Part shown: one piece after another, positions 25,455 through 34,960 of the stretch
Position numbering within the stretch: the first letter of the stretch is position 1
Layout of the letters: each line of letters begins with the position of its first letter
Source of the DNA: Parvularcula sp038745625
GTDB taxonomy: Bacteria; Pseudomonadota; Alphaproteobacteria; Caulobacterales; Parvularculaceae
DNA length: 64,000 nucleotides
Reading direction: 5' to 3'
NCBI GenBank assembly: GCA_038745625.1
Contig: JBCDLG010000002.1
Coordinates: 1 to 64,000, forward strand
The notes under the pieces: generated by a model
The model's database searches: none
Told to the model about the DNA's origin: nothing
Seen by the model: the letters and a program-made list of their open reading frames with translations, nothing else
Made by a program: the position numbers and the translations under genes

Positions 25455-27560
25455 ATGACCAACGCGCCCAAGGCCGATAAACGCCCGACCAAGAATTCCC
25501 GGCATGGTGAGGCGTGGACGGACGATTATGCGTGGATGCGCGACGACAATTGGCAGGAGGTGCTGCGTGACCCGTCGATCCTGCGTAAGGACGTGCATGA
25601 GCATTTGACGGCTGAGGGCGCGTACTATGCGGCGCAAACAGACCACCTCACGACCCTCCGTGAGACCCTGTTCAAAGAGATGCGGGGGCGGATCAAAGAG
25701 GACGAAAGTTCCGTTCCGATGCGCGATGGGCCCTATGAGTACTATGTCCGTTATCGAGAGGGTGGTCAGTACCCGATCTATGCCCGCCGCACCGATGAAG
25801 GCGCGGCGGAAGAGCTGATGCTTGACGGCGACAAGGAAGGTGAGGGCAAGGACTTCTTCTCGATTGGCGGGCTCGACGTCTCGCGAGATCACCAGCTGAT
25901 GGCTTACGGGATTGATACGCTGGGATCGGAGTATTTTGACATCAGGGTCCGCCGCCTCGCTGACGGCAGTGAACTCGACGAGGTCATACCCTCAACCGAC
26001 GGCGACGTTGTCTGGGCCGCGGACAGCAAGAGCTTTTTCTATGTCGAACGCGACGACCATCAGCGGCCGAAGCGGGTGAAGCACCATGTCCTTGGTGCTG
26101 ATCCGAGTGCCGATCGCTTGGTCTATGAGGAGGCGGATGACGGCATGTTCCTCGGCATTGATGAGACGTCATCGGAGACGTTTCTCATCATCGGTGTGGG
26201 GAACGGGAACACATCGGAGGCCTATGTCATCCCGCTCGATGCGCCCGAGAGTGAGCCGCGGCTGGTCGCCCCGCGGGTCAAGGGTGAGCTTTATTCTGTC
26301 GACCACCGCGGCGAGCTTTTCTACATCCACACCAATCATGACGGCGCGATCGACTTTAAAATCGTGACGGCGCCCCAGGACAATCCGGGCCGGGAATATT
26401 GGAAGGACTGGCTCCCCCACGAGCTTGGAACCTATGTCACCGGCATGGTCACGTTCAAGGATTGGATTGTCCGCGAAGAACGGCGGGACGCCCGCCCGCG
26501 CATCGTGGTTGGCCGGTATGACCGCACCGGAGAGCATGAGATCCGCTTTGATCAGGACGCCTACAGCCTTTCTCTGGCCGGGTGGGGCGAGTTCGATACG
26601 GACATGATCCGCTTTGCCTATGAGAGCCCCAACCAGCCGAGCCAAGTCTTCGACTATGACATGGCAACAAAGATCCGGACATTGAGGAAAACGCAAGAGG
26701 TACCCTCAGGTCACAACCCCGATTCCTACGCTGTCGAGCGGTTCGATGCACCGGCGGGTGATGGCGAGACGATCCCTGTGATGGTGCTGCGCCGTCACGA
26801 CGTCGAGGCGAACGGCAAGCAGCCTGTGATGCTCTACGGATATGGCGCCTACGGTATTCATATCGACGATGACTTCTCAACTGGCGTCTTGAGCCTTGTG
26901 GATCGCGGCGTGATCTTTGCTGTCGCGCATATCCGCGGCAGCACGGCGAAGGGCCGTCAGTGGTATCTTGACGGCAAGCTTGAGCACAAAAAGAACAGCT
27001 TCACCGATTTCAACGACGCGGCCCGGGCGCTGATTGATCGTGGGTACACGGAGCGTGGCTGGATCGTCGGCTATGGCGGTAGCGCGGGCGGGCTACTCGT
27101 CGGGGCATCAGTGAACCTCGACCCCTCGCTCTATGCAGGGATCATCGGCGCTGTGCCCTTTGTCGATGTTCTCAACACCATTCTTGACGCGTCGCTACCG
27201 CTCACGCCGCCCGAATGGGAGGAATGGGGCGATCCGATCACGGATGAGACGGCGTTTCAAACGATCAAGTCTTACTCTCCTTATGACAATGTGAAGAAGG
27301 GCAAGACCTATCCGCCCATTCTCGCGACCGGCGGTCTCACCGACTATCGGGTGACCTACTGGGAGCCTGCAAAATGGATCGCGCGCCTAAGGGACGAGGC
27401 GAAGGGCGGTCCCTTCATCTTGCGGATGAACATGACAGCAGGCCATGGTGGCTCGGCCGCGCGGTTTGAGCGCCTCAAGGAACGGGCGGCGGACTATGCC
27501 TTCGCGCTCGACGTTCTGGGCGTGAAAGACGTTCGACCGTTCGGCCCGCTTGCCGATTGA
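25455..27560 (+). CDS. ptrB: Oligopeptidase B (S9A serine peptidase)
   Basis: 701-residue cytoplasmic peptidase that cleaves after Arg/Lys in short peptides. The N-terminal beta-propeller (residues about 70-420) begins with YEYYVRYREGGQYPIYARR, and the catalytic alpha/beta-hydrolase domain has GYGGSAGGLLVGA as the nucleophile elbow and AGHGGSAARFER with the histidine. The opening HGEAWTDDYAWMRDD is the standard oligopeptidase B start. AGGAG precedes the ATG. No signal peptide is present. Confidence 0.94.
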   Translation: MTNAPKADKRPTKNSRHGEAWTDDYAWMRDDNWQEVLRDPSILRKDVHEHLTAEGAYYAAQTDHLTTLRETLFKEMRGRIKEDESSVPMRDGPYEYYVRYREGGQYPIYARRTDEGAAEELMLDGDKEGEGKDFFSIGGLDVSRDHQLMAYGIDTLGSEYFDIRVRRLADGSELDEVIPSTDGDVVWAADSKSFFYVERDDHQRPKRVKHHVLGADPSADRLVYEEADDGMFLGIDETSSETFLIIGVGNGNTSEAYVIPLDAPESEPRLVAPRVKGELYSVDHRGELFYIHTNHDGAIDFKIVTAPQDNPGREYWKDWLPHELGTYVTGMVTFKDWIVREERRDARPRIVVGRYDRTGEHEIRFDQDAYSLSLAGWGEFDTDMIRFAYESPNQPSQVFDYDMATKIRTLRKTQEVPSGHNPDSYAVERFDAPAGDGETIPVMVLRRHDVEANGKQPVMLYGYGAYGIHIDDDFSTGVLSLVDRGVIFAVAHIRGSTAKGRQWYLDGKLEHKKNSFTDFNDAARALIDRGYTERGWIVGYGGSAGGLLVGASVNLDPSLYAGIIGAVPFVDVLNTILDASLPLTPPEWEEWGDPITDETAFQTIKSYSPYDNVKKGKTYPPILATGGLTDYRVTYWEPAKWIARLRDEAKGGPFILRMNMTAGHGGSAARFERLKERAADYAFALDVLGVKDVRPFGPLAD

Positions 27561-27624
27561 TGCCTCTTCGCCGCAGGCCCAATTGGCGTTATGTCATCCG
27601 CAAATTGTCCCGGGAGAACCAAGC

Positions 27625-28731
27625 GTGATCACCAGCCTTCTTCTATCGGCCGCCCTGATGGTGCAGCCGGCGCCTGCTGATAAACCTTTCGACACCGAAA
27701 TCATCGCAGATCTAGAGCATCCATGGGCCATGACCTTTATGCCCGATGGCCGCCTCTTGGTGACGGAGAAGGCGGGCAGCCTGCTTATTGTCAATCAAGA
27801 GGGCGAGGTTGAGACGGAGGTCGCCGGTGTGCCCGAGGTCGATTTCGGCGGCCAGGGCGGCTTGGGCGATGTCATTCTGGCGCCAGATTTTGCGTCGAGC
27901 GGCACGGTCTATATCTCTTACGTCGAGGCAGGCACCCGCGGTCGCCGCGGCGCAGCTGTGGCGATGGCGACCCTGAGCGGCGATGCCCTTGAGAACCTTG
28001 AGGTTGTCTGGCGACAAGAGCCAAAGACCACGGGCCGTGGCCACTACGGTCACCGGCTTGCGTTTTCGCCCGATGGCCAGCACCTCTTCATCAGCTCCGG
28101 TGACCGGCAGAAGTTCACCCCGGCGCAGTCCAATCGGATGAACCTTGGCAAAATCCTTCGTTTGAACCCGGATGGTTCGGTGCCGGAGGATAATCCCTTT
28201 GTCGATCAGGGCGGCGTGATGGCGCAGGTCTGGACCCTGGGCATGCGTAACCCGCTGGGGATTGCTTTCGACGGTGACGGCACGCTGTGGGAGGTTGAGA
28301 TGGGCCCGGCCCATGGCGACGAGTTCCAGCGGATCGAGCGCGGTGAGAACTATGGCTACCCGATCGTGTCCAACGGCGACCACTATTCAGGCCGCGAGAT
28401 TCCTGATCACGATACGCGCCCAGAATTTCGGGCTCCGGATGAATATTGGGTCCCCGCGATCAGCCCATCGAGCCTGATGATCTATCAGGGCGACACCTTC
28501 CCGCAATGGACCGGGTCGGCGTTTATTGGCGGTCTATCGTCTGAGGCGATTGTTCGTGTAGGGTTTGATTGCGATGATGCATCGGACCCCATCTGCGAAG
28601 TCGAGCGTTACGACATGGGTGCCCGCATCCGCGAGATCGAAGAGGGGCCAGAGGGTAACCTCTGGGTCCTTGAGGATGGCGGCGAGCGCGGCGGCGAGGG
28701 CCGTCTTCTCAAACTCACGCCAGAGGGTTGA
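27625..28731 (+). CDS. PQQ-dependent aldose sugar dehydrogenase (Asd/YliI type)
   Basis: 368-residue six-bladed beta-propeller of the glucose/sorbosone dehydrogenase group, which oxidises aldoses in the periplasm with PQQ. Family blocks are LEHPWAMTFMPDGRLLVTEK, GGQGGLGDVILAPDF, GHYGHRLAFSPDGQHLFIS and WTLGMRNPLGIAFDGDGTLW. A GTG start at 27625 gives a signal peptide (MITSLLLSAALMVQPAPA) and has GGAGA upstream; an earlier ATG at 27550 overlaps ptrB and would spoil the signal. A terminator-like hairpin follows at 28763. Confidence 0.88.
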   Translation: MITSLLLSAALMVQPAPADKPFDTEIIADLEHPWAMTFMPDGRLLVTEKAGSLLIVNQEGEVETEVAGVPEVDFGGQGGLGDVILAPDFASSGTVYISYVEAGTRGRRGAAVAMATLSGDALENLEVVWRQEPKTTGRGHYGHRLAFSPDGQHLFISSGDRQKFTPAQSNRMNLGKILRLNPDGSVPEDNPFVDQGGVMAQVWTLGMRNPLGIAFDGDGTLWEVEMGPAHGDEFQRIERGENYGYPIVSNGDHYSGREIPDHDTRPEFRAPDEYWVPAISPSSLMIYQGDTFPQWTGSAFIGGLSSEAIVRVGFDCDDASDPICEVERYDMGARIREIEEGPEGNLWVLEDGGERGGEGRLLKLTPEG

Positions 28732-28762
28732 TCGACAAGGCATAATCGCTCATTTAAAGAGG

Positions 28763-28796
28763 GCGTCGCGACGAGGCTCGCGGCGCTTTTTCTTTT
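28763..28796 (+). terminator. Rho-independent terminator directly before bioB (possible attenuator)
   Basis: The nine-pair stem GCGTCGCGA / TCGCGGCGC (28763-28771 and 28778-28786, one G-T pair, six-base loop) is followed by TTTTTCTTTT ending at 28796. The bioB ATG is only ten bases further on, so there is no space for a promoter between; bioB must be transcribed through it or from a start inside the hairpin. Confidence 0.8.
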
Positions 28797-28806
28797 GGGA
28801 GTGACG

Positions 28807-29781
28807 ATGAACCTTATCGCTCAGCCGCGCACGGATTGGTCCCTTGATGAGGTGGAGGCGCTGTTCGCGCGTCCGCTCCTCGATCTGGTGTTCGAGGCGG
28901 CGACGGTGCATCGCCAGAACTTCGACGCGCAGGAGATCGAGGCGGCCCAACTCCTCAGTATCAAGACCGGTGGTTGCCCTGAGGATTGCGGCTATTGCAG
29001 CCAGTCAGCAAAGTTCGAGACAGGCCTCAAGGCTAGCAAACTGATGGACGCTGAAGAGGTCCTTGCGGGCGCACGCCGGGCCAAGGCGGGCGGCGCGACG
29101 CGCTATTGTATGGGTGCGGCTTGGCGGAGCCCGAAAGATCGCGATATGCCGGCGCTCACCAAGATGGTGCGTGAGGTCTCGGGTCTGGGCCTCGAGACCT
29201 GCATGACCCTTGGCATGCTGACGGAAAGCCAGGCGGATGAGCTCGCCGATGCGGGGCTCGACTACTACAACCACAATATCGATACGTCCGAAGCGCACTA
29301 CGACAAGGTCATCACCACACGGACCTTTGCCGATCGTTTGGACACGCTGGAGGTGGTGCGCCGAGCCGGTATCAATGTCTGCTGCGGCGGGATTTTGGGT
29401 TTGGGCGAGGCGCATGAGGACCGTGTCTCGATGATCCACACGCTGGCGACCCTGCCTGAGCATCCTGGCTCGGTCCCGATCAACGCATTGGTGCCGATCG
29501 AGGGCACGCCGCTATCGATGAGCGAGCCGATCCCGCCCTTTGAACTGGTGCGCACCATTGCGGCGGCGCGGATCACGATGCCCAAGAGCGTTGTACGCCT
29601 CTCCGCGGGGCGCGAGCAGATGAGTGAGGAGACCCAGGCCATGGCGTTCATGGCTGGCGCCAACTCGATCTTTGTCGGTGATGCCCTTCTGACGACCTCG
29701 AACCCCCAGCCCAAGACCGACGCAGCCCTCTTTGCCGCCCTTGGCCTGAGGGCCGCGAAGGCATCGCCGCGGGCGCATTAG
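28807..29781 (+). CDS. bioB: Biotin synthase
   Basis: 324-residue radical-SAM enzyme that inserts sulfur into dethiobiotin. The SAM-binding CPEDCGYC (C57, C61, C64) and the 2Fe-2S ligands in the GLETCMTLG and INVCCGGILGLGE blocks are present, as are RLSAGREQM and the C-terminal AGANSIFVGD. GGGAG lies just upstream of the ATG at 28807. No bioFDA genes are here, so this is a lone bioB, as in many alphaproteobacteria. The terminator in its leader suggests attenuation, but no BioR-type operator was found. Confidence 0.96.
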   Translation: MNLIAQPRTDWSLDEVEALFARPLLDLVFEAATVHRQNFDAQEIEAAQLLSIKTGGCPEDCGYCSQSAKFETGLKASKLMDAEEVLAGARRAKAGGATRYCMGAAWRSPKDRDMPALTKMVREVSGLGLETCMTLGMLTESQADELADAGLDYYNHNIDTSEAHYDKVITTRTFADRLDTLEVVRRAGINVCCGGILGLGEAHEDRVSMIHTLATLPEHPGSVPINALVPIEGTPLSMSEPIPPFELVRTIAAARITMPKSVVRLSAGREQMSEETQAMAFMAGANSIFVGDALLTTSNPQPKTDAALFAALGLRAAKASPRAH

Positions 29782-29835
29782 TTGGTGCCGCGCATTCGGC
29801 ATGGTAGCCTTTGCTATCACCAGAGGAGCCAGGCG

Positions 29836-30198
29836 ATGCGTCACGAGAGCTATCAGTCCTTTTGGCCGTTCTACCTTCAAGAACATGCAAAGCCGCAGAC
29901 GCGCACGCTCCATTATGTGGGCACCGCGCTCACCATTGCTGTTGCGGGATGGGCGTTGATCGCAGGCACCGCGCTGCTTCTTCTGCTGATACCGGTCGTG
30001 GGTTACGGCTTTGCGTGGACCAGCCACGCCTTTGTTGAGCGCAACAAACCAGCCACCTTCACCTATCCGCTGTGGTCGCTGATCAGCGACTACCGCATGT
30101 TCTGGCTCGAAATGGCAGGCCAGCTCGAGCCGGAGCTTGAGAAGGCAGGGATCACTTCGGCTCCGCTTCCTGCGCCTCAGCCTTCAGCCACGCAATAA
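29836..30198 (+). CDS. Mpo1-like (DUF962/YGL010w) membrane protein
   Basis: 120-residue protein of the DUF962 family, whose yeast member Mpo1 is an iron dioxygenase that alpha-oxidises 2-hydroxy fatty acids. FWPFYLQEHAKPQTRTLHYVGTAL and FAWTSHAFVERNKPATFTYP cover the conserved histidines. Two membrane helices sit at residues about 32-58. GAGGAG precedes the ATG at 29836. Its last 47 bases overlap the convergent LysR gene. The role in this organism is inferred only. Confidence 0.83.
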   Translation: MRHESYQSFWPFYLQEHAKPQTRTLHYVGTALTIAVAGWALIAGTALLLLLIPVVGYGFAWTSHAFVERNKPATFTYPLWSLISDYRMFWLEMAGQLEPELEKAGITSAPLPAPQPSATQ

Positions 30199-31054
30199 AG
30201 CTCGCAACCTCCGGCAGGGCCGCTTTGGCCTCGGGGTAGACGACCCAATAGGCAAAATCGGTCGGGGTCTCATAGTTGAAGGGGATAACGAGCCGCGCGG
30301 CTTCAAGGTCGGCGACAGCCAACGCATAGCGGGCGAGGGCGACGCCTTTGCCAGCAACCGCTGCTTCCAGCACCAGCGATGACTGGTTGAAGCGTGGGCC
30401 GCGATTGCCATCGCAATCGACGCCTGCGGCGCGTAGCCACATCGCCCAGGTGGCGACGCCGTCGCGGTTGCTGTCGTCATGGATCAGCGTCTGGTTTTTG
30501 AGGTCGTCCGGCTCCTTCAGCGGCGGGTCGCCGTTGATGAGGCCAGGAGCGCAGACAGGAACGATCGTCTCGCTCATCAAACGTTCGGAGATCAGGCCCT
30601 CATAGCCGCCAGGGCCAAACCGGATCGCGACATCCACGTCATCGTCAGCAAAATCGATCAGGTTCATGTCGGCGTGGACATAGACATCGAGTTGCGGATG
30701 CAGCTCCTGGAACCGGTCGAGCCGCGGGACGAGCCATTTGGAGGCAAAAGACGGCGCGACCGAGACGGTGACCCGGCAGGGTCCGTCGCTTGCCTTCATC
30801 AGGCGCACGCCGGCGGCCAAACGGTCGAAGCCTTCGCGCATATGCGGCAACGCGGCCTGGCCCGCCTCCGTTAGCGATAAGCCCTTGGGGTCACGGCGAA
30901 AAAGCGGTGCGCCGAGCCAGTCCTCGAGGATTCGCATTTGCTGGCTGATCGCGCCCGGTGTAACAGCGAGCTCGTCTGCAGCTCTGCTAAACGACAAATG
31001 CCGTCCGGCGGCTTCGAAAGCGCGGAGGGCATTGAGTGGAGGCAGTTTACGCAT
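30152..31054 (-). CDS. LysR-family regulator, GcvA-like
   Basis: 300-residue LysR regulator. The helix-turn-helix is ALRAFEAAGRHLSFSRAADE followed by AVTPGAISQQMRILEDWLG, in the GcvA style (RKLPPLNALRAFEAAGRHLS). The effector domain spans residues about 95-295. It is divergent from the sulfur operon starting at 31173 with 118 bases between, which makes it a candidate regulator of that operon, but the sequence class is GcvA rather than CysB, so this remains inference. Its 3' end overlaps the Mpo1-like gene. Confidence 0.88.
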   Translation of the reverse strand: MRKLPPLNALRAFEAAGRHLSFSRAADELAVTPGAISQQMRILEDWLGAPLFRRDPKGLSLTEAGQAALPHMREGFDRLAAGVRLMKASDGPCRVTVSVAPSFASKWLVPRLDRFQELHPQLDVYVHADMNLIDFADDDVDVAIRFGPGGYEGLISERLMSETIVPVCAPGLINGDPPLKEPDDLKNQTLIHDDSNRDGVATWAMWLRAAGVDCDGNRGPRFNQSSLVLEAAVAGKGVALARYALAVADLEAARLVIPFNYETPTDFAYWVVYPEAKAALPEVASFIAWLKAEAQEAEPK

Positions 31055-31172
31055 AATACGCGGCCTTATCTATCAGGAAACCTAATCGCCAGTCTTGCGA
31101 ACATTCGTTTGCTGAACCCATTTGGTCACTCCACATAGGTGGTCTCGGTCCACCGGAATAGGTTTTCTTACG

Positions 31173-32561
31173 ATGCGCTATTTTCCAGCGTTTATGGATT
31201 TAGATGGTGCCACCGTTCTTTTGAGCGGCGGCGGCGAATTGGCACTGCGGAAAGCACGGCTCTTGCTCCCTTCCGGCGCGAGGATCGTGGCCTATAACGC
31301 ATCACAGGATGGTCCACTGGCGCACGAGCTGGGTGGACAAGTGATCCTACGCGCGGCGCCGATGGAAGACGAAGCCTTTGCAGATCACCCCAAATTGATC
31401 GTCGCGGCGACGGGCGATGAGGCGGAGGATGAGCGGGTGGCGAAGCTCGGCCGCGCGCATGGCGTCCCGGTCAACGCTGTCGACATGCCTCACCTTTGTG
31501 ATGTCGTGATCCCATCGATCGTCGATCGCGGTGACCTGGTCGTTGGGATTTCGACGGGCGGTGCGGCTCCTGTGGTCGGCCGCCGTCTGCGCGAGAAGCT
31601 TGAGGCGCTGCTGCCGAAGCGGTTCGGCGAGGTGATCAGCTTTGCCAAAGCGCGCCGCAAGATCGTTTCGGACGCGATAGAGCCGAGCAATCGCCGGAGC
31701 TTCTGGGAGCGCTTCTTTGAAGGCCCTGCCGCCGAGGCGATTCTCGCGGGTGACGAGGCCTCAGCGGAGCGCGCCTTTGATGCTGCCCTCAGGGCGCCGG
31801 TGCAGCCCGGCCATGTCCATATTGTCGGTGCGGGACCGGGCGATCCGGAACTTCTGACCCTCAAGGCGCTGCGCGTCTGCCAGGAGGCCGATGTCATTCT
31901 CTATGACAATCTCGTCTCGGATGGCGTCTTGGAGCTTTGCCGCCGCGATGCTGAGCGCATTTACGTCGGCAAGAAACGAGCGCAGCACGCGCTGCCCCAG
32001 CCGCAGATTGGCGCGCTGATGGCGGAGCTGGCTCGGGACGGAAAACGCGTTGTGCGCCTGAAAGGCGGGGATCCGTTTATCTTTGGCCGCGGCGGTGAGG
32101 AGCTTGACGCTCTGCGCGCCGAAGGCATCACCGCCACGGTGGTGCCGGGGATTTCCTCCGCTCTTGGATGTGCGGCGTCAGCTGAAGTGCCGCTGACCCA
32201 TCGCGGGCTCAGCCAGGCGGTGACCTTTGTCACCGCTGAGGCGGGCGGCGGCGGAACGCCCGATGTCGATTGGCAGGCCCTCGCCCAGCTCGGCGGCACT
32301 ATCGTCGTCTTCATGGGTGTGCGCCGCGCGGGCGATGTGGGCAGCGCGCTGATCGAAGGCGGCCTTGCGGCTGCCACGCCGATCGCTGTTGTTGCCAACG
32401 GAACGTTGCCGAACGAACGCATCGTGCGCGGAGAGCTCGGCCGCCTGGGCGACGCAGCCGCTCAGATCGCGGCACCGGCGCTTCTTGTTATCGGTGACGT
32501 TGCCGCCAAGGCGCGCGGTGACGAGCTCGATGCGCTTCTTGCTGCGCAGGAGGCCGCATGA
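31173..32561 (+). CDS. cysG: Siroheme synthase (CysG)
   Basis: 462-residue bifunctional enzyme for siroheme, the cofactor of CysI. Residues 1-200 are the precorrin-2 dehydrogenase/ferrochelatase part (MRYFPAFMDLDGATVLLSGG, VPVNAVDMPHLCDVVIPSIV). Residues about 210-460 are uroporphyrinogen-III C-methyltransferase (VHIVGAGPGDPELLTLKALR, GGDPFIFGRGGEE). The start at 31173 fits the family, although no good ribosome site is visible. It overlaps the DUF2849 gene by four bases. Confidence 0.95.
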   Translation: MRYFPAFMDLDGATVLLSGGGELALRKARLLLPSGARIVAYNASQDGPLAHELGGQVILRAAPMEDEAFADHPKLIVAATGDEAEDERVAKLGRAHGVPVNAVDMPHLCDVVIPSIVDRGDLVVGISTGGAAPVVGRRLREKLEALLPKRFGEVISFAKARRKIVSDAIEPSNRRSFWERFFEGPAAEAILAGDEASAERAFDAALRAPVQPGHVHIVGAGPGDPELLTLKALRVCQEADVILYDNLVSDGVLELCRRDAERIYVGKKRAQHALPQPQIGALMAELARDGKRVVRLKGGDPFIFGRGGEELDALRAEGITATVVPGISSALGCAASAEVPLTHRGLSQAVTFVTAEAGGGGTPDVDWQALAQLGGTIVVFMGVRRAGDVGSALIEGGLAAATPIAVVANGTLPNERIVRGELGRLGDAAAQIAAPALLVIGDVAAKARGDELDALLAAQEAA

Positions 32562-32905
32562 CCGCTCCTGTCAAAATCGCCGCTGGCGGCGTCAAAAAGG
32601 GCAAGAACACCGGTATCAAGGTGATCACCGCCAATGATCTTTTCTCTGGCGAGGTGATCTATTGGAAGGCGGATGGTTCTTGGACGGAGGACCTCGTCTC
32701 CGCTGTGATCCTTGAAGGTGACGCTGCGCTCGAGGCGCTTCAAAAAGCCGCCGCAGACGAGTCGCGCGCGGTTGGCCCTTATCTTATGGATGTCGAGGCC
32801 AATCACACACCGTCGGGCCGAGGCCGCTTGCGGGAAGAAATTCGAGATGCGGGCCCGACCATTCATCCGCAATTTGGCCGTCAGGCCCAAAGAGGTGTAT
32901 ACTGA
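32558..32905 (+). CDS. DUF2849 protein of the sulfite-reductase locus
   Basis: 115-residue small protein (KVITANDLFSGEVIYWKADGSWTEDL) of the DUF2849 family, which lies between cysG and cysI in many alphaproteobacteria. No reaction is known; the position implies a part in siroheme or sulfite reductase assembly or regulation. It is joined to cysG by ATGA and to cysI by TGATG overlaps. Confidence 0.85.
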   Translation: MTAPVKIAAGGVKKGKNTGIKVITANDLFSGEVIYWKADGSWTEDLVSAVILEGDAALEALQKAAADESRAVGPYLMDVEANHTPSGRGRLREEIRDAGPTIHPQFGRQAQRGVY

Positions 32906-34578
32906 TGTATCAGTATGATGACATCGACAAAGCCATGGTGAAAGACCGGGTGGCGGAGTTCCGCCGCCAGGTCGATCGCCGCATCTCAGGCGATATCACT
33001 GAGGATGAGTTCAAGCCGATGCGGCTGATGAACGGCCTCTATTTGCAGCTTCACGCCTACATGCTCCGGGTGGCGATCCCCTACGGTACGCTGTCGTCGG
33101 ATCAACTGCGGGTGCTCGCCTCCATCGCCCGTGACTATGACAAAGGCTATGGTCATGTCAGCACACGGCAGAATATGCAGTTCAACTGGCCCAAGCTGAT
33201 TGACACGCCGGATATTCTCGACCGCCTCGCCGATGCTGAGATGCACGCCATCCAGACGTCCGGCAATTGCATCCGCAACACAACGACCGACCCGTTTGCG
33301 GGTGCGGCCGCAGGCGAGGTCGAGGACCCGCGGATCACGTGCGAGATTATTCGTCAGTGGTCGACATTTCACCCTGAGTTTTCGTTCCTGCCGCGCAAAT
33401 TCAAAATCGCGGTGAGCGCCACCGAGGAGGATCGCGCGGCGATTGCTGTCCATGACATCGGTCTGCAGATGATCCGTAATGATGCCGGCGAGCCGGGCTT
33501 CAAGGTGCTGGTCGGTGGTGGCCAGGGGCGGACGCCCTATATCGCTGAGGAGATTCGCGAGTTCCTGCCGCAGGCGGAACTTCTTTCCTATCTCGAAGCG
33601 ATTTTGCGCGTCTACAACGTCCACGGACGACGTGATAATATCTACAAGGCACGGATCAAGATCCTGGTGAACGAGATGGGCGTCGAAGATTTCCGCGTCG
33701 CTGTTGAGCGTGAGTTCGACGGTTTCCGCGCTATGGGCCCAGCCGGGAGCATCGACCTGCCCGAGGCGGAGCGTGCGCGGATCGCGCAGTATTTCGAGGC
33801 ACCCGCTTTTGAGGCGCTACCGGAGACCAGTGACGCGTTTGAGAAGGCCAAAGCGAGCGATCCGCTTTTTGCGGCTTGGGCGCGCTTCAACCTTCATCCG
33901 CATAAAGAGGCTGGCTATGTGTCGGCGACGATCTCGTTGAAACCCAATGATGAGCCGCCTGGCGATGTGACCGCGGATCAAATGGATGCGCTGGCCGCGA
34001 TTGCGGACCATTATGGCTTTTCGGACATTCGCACGACCCATGAGCAGAACATGGTGCTGCCGCATCTGAAGCTCGATGATCTTTATGCGGTGTGGCAGGC
34101 CTTAGAGGCGGCCGGTCTTGGATCAGCCAATGCGGGCCTCATTTCCGATATCATTGCCTGCCCCGGTCTCGACTATTGCAACCTCGCCAACACCCGCTCG
34201 ATCCCGGTGGCGAACCGGATCCAGTCCCGCTTTGCCGACCCTCGGCGTCAGGCGGAGATCGGTGAGCTGAAGATCAAGATTTCTGGCTGCATCAATGCCT
34301 GCGGGCACCACCATGTCGGCCATATCGGCATTCTCGGCGTCGATAAAAAGGGCGAGGAGTTCTATCAGCTCACCCTCGGCGGCAGTGCTGATGAGGATGC
34401 AGCGATTGGCGAGATTGTTGGCCGTGGTCTGTCCACAGACGATGTCGTCAACGCCGTCGAACGGGTGGTCGACTCCTATCTTGCCCTGAGGCTTAGCCCG
34501 GATGAGCGGTTCATTGATGCCTATCGTCGTCTCGGTGCGGAGCCTTTCAAGGAGGCGCTTTATGACAAAGCTGCTTAG
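32905..34578 (+). CDS. cysI: Sulfite/nitrite reductase hemoprotein (CysI-type)
   Basis: 557-residue siroheme- and 4Fe-4S-containing reductase, here almost surely assimilatory sulfite reductase because it is embedded with cysG and cysH. The cluster ligands are in ACPGLDYCNLA and ISGCINACGHHHVGH. The two NIR/SIR ferredoxin-like half-domains are visible (LRVAIPYGTLSSDQLRVLA, VRTTHEQN-like IRTTHEQNMVLP). No separate flavoprotein gene (cysJ) is present, so electrons probably come from ferredoxin. The start shares two bases with the DUF2849 stop. Confidence 0.95.
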   Translation: MYQYDDIDKAMVKDRVAEFRRQVDRRISGDITEDEFKPMRLMNGLYLQLHAYMLRVAIPYGTLSSDQLRVLASIARDYDKGYGHVSTRQNMQFNWPKLIDTPDILDRLADAEMHAIQTSGNCIRNTTTDPFAGAAAGEVEDPRITCEIIRQWSTFHPEFSFLPRKFKIAVSATEEDRAAIAVHDIGLQMIRNDAGEPGFKVLVGGGQGRTPYIAEEIREFLPQAELLSYLEAILRVYNVHGRRDNIYKARIKILVNEMGVEDFRVAVEREFDGFRAMGPAGSIDLPEAERARIAQYFEAPAFEALPETSDAFEKAKASDPLFAAWARFNLHPHKEAGYVSATISLKPNDEPPGDVTADQMDALAAIADHYGFSDIRTTHEQNMVLPHLKLDDLYAVWQALEAAGLGSANAGLISDIIACPGLDYCNLANTRSIPVANRIQSRFADPRRQAEIGELKIKISGCINACGHHHVGHIGILGVDKKGEEFYQLTLGGSADEDAAIGEIVGRGLSTDDVVNAVERVVDSYLALRLSPDERFIDAYRRLGAEPFKEALYDKAA

Positions 34579-34960
34579 GCTGAGCGACGGCGCCATGGTT
34601 GATGCGCCGGTCGGGGACGTGCTCGACATCGCCCATGATCAGGATATCATGGCTGAAGCGCCGGCACTCGATGGCGTCGCCGCGGTGCGTCTCATTTTTC
34701 CGAAGTTCAAAGATGGCCGCGCCTTCAGCCAGGCACGGGTGCTCCGGACACGATATGGTTTCACAGGCGAGATCCGCGCGAGCGGTGATCTTCTTCCTGA
34801 CCAGGCCGCTTTTGCGCGGCGGGTGGGCATCGACACGGTTGAGGATATCAAGGCCGAACGGCTCGAGGATTTCCATTTCGCCCTCAAGGCGTACCGGTTC
34901 GCCTATCAGCCTGCGGAGCATGGTGCGCCAGCACACAGCCTGCGAGGCGGCACTCAATGA
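34562..34960 (+). CDS. DUF934 protein of the sulfur-assimilation operon
   Basis: 132-residue protein of DUF934, found between cysI and cysH in proteobacteria. VRLIFPKFKDGRAFSQARVL and LRTRYGFTGEIRASGDLLPDQ are its signature blocks. Its function is not established; an oxidoreductase or assembly role has been proposed from context. GGAGG lies inside the cysI end, and the two genes overlap by 17 bases. Confidence 0.86.
   Translation: MTKLLRLSDGAMVDAPVGDVLDIAHDQDIMAEAPALDGVAAVRLIFPKFKDGRAFSQARVLRTRYGFTGEIRASGDLLPDQAAFARRVGIDTVEDIKAERLEDFHFALKAYRFAYQPAEHGAPAHSLRGGTQ

Noticed and set aside
28732..28806. BioR operator (TTATMKATAA) before bioB
   Set aside because: No such sequence is present in the leader.
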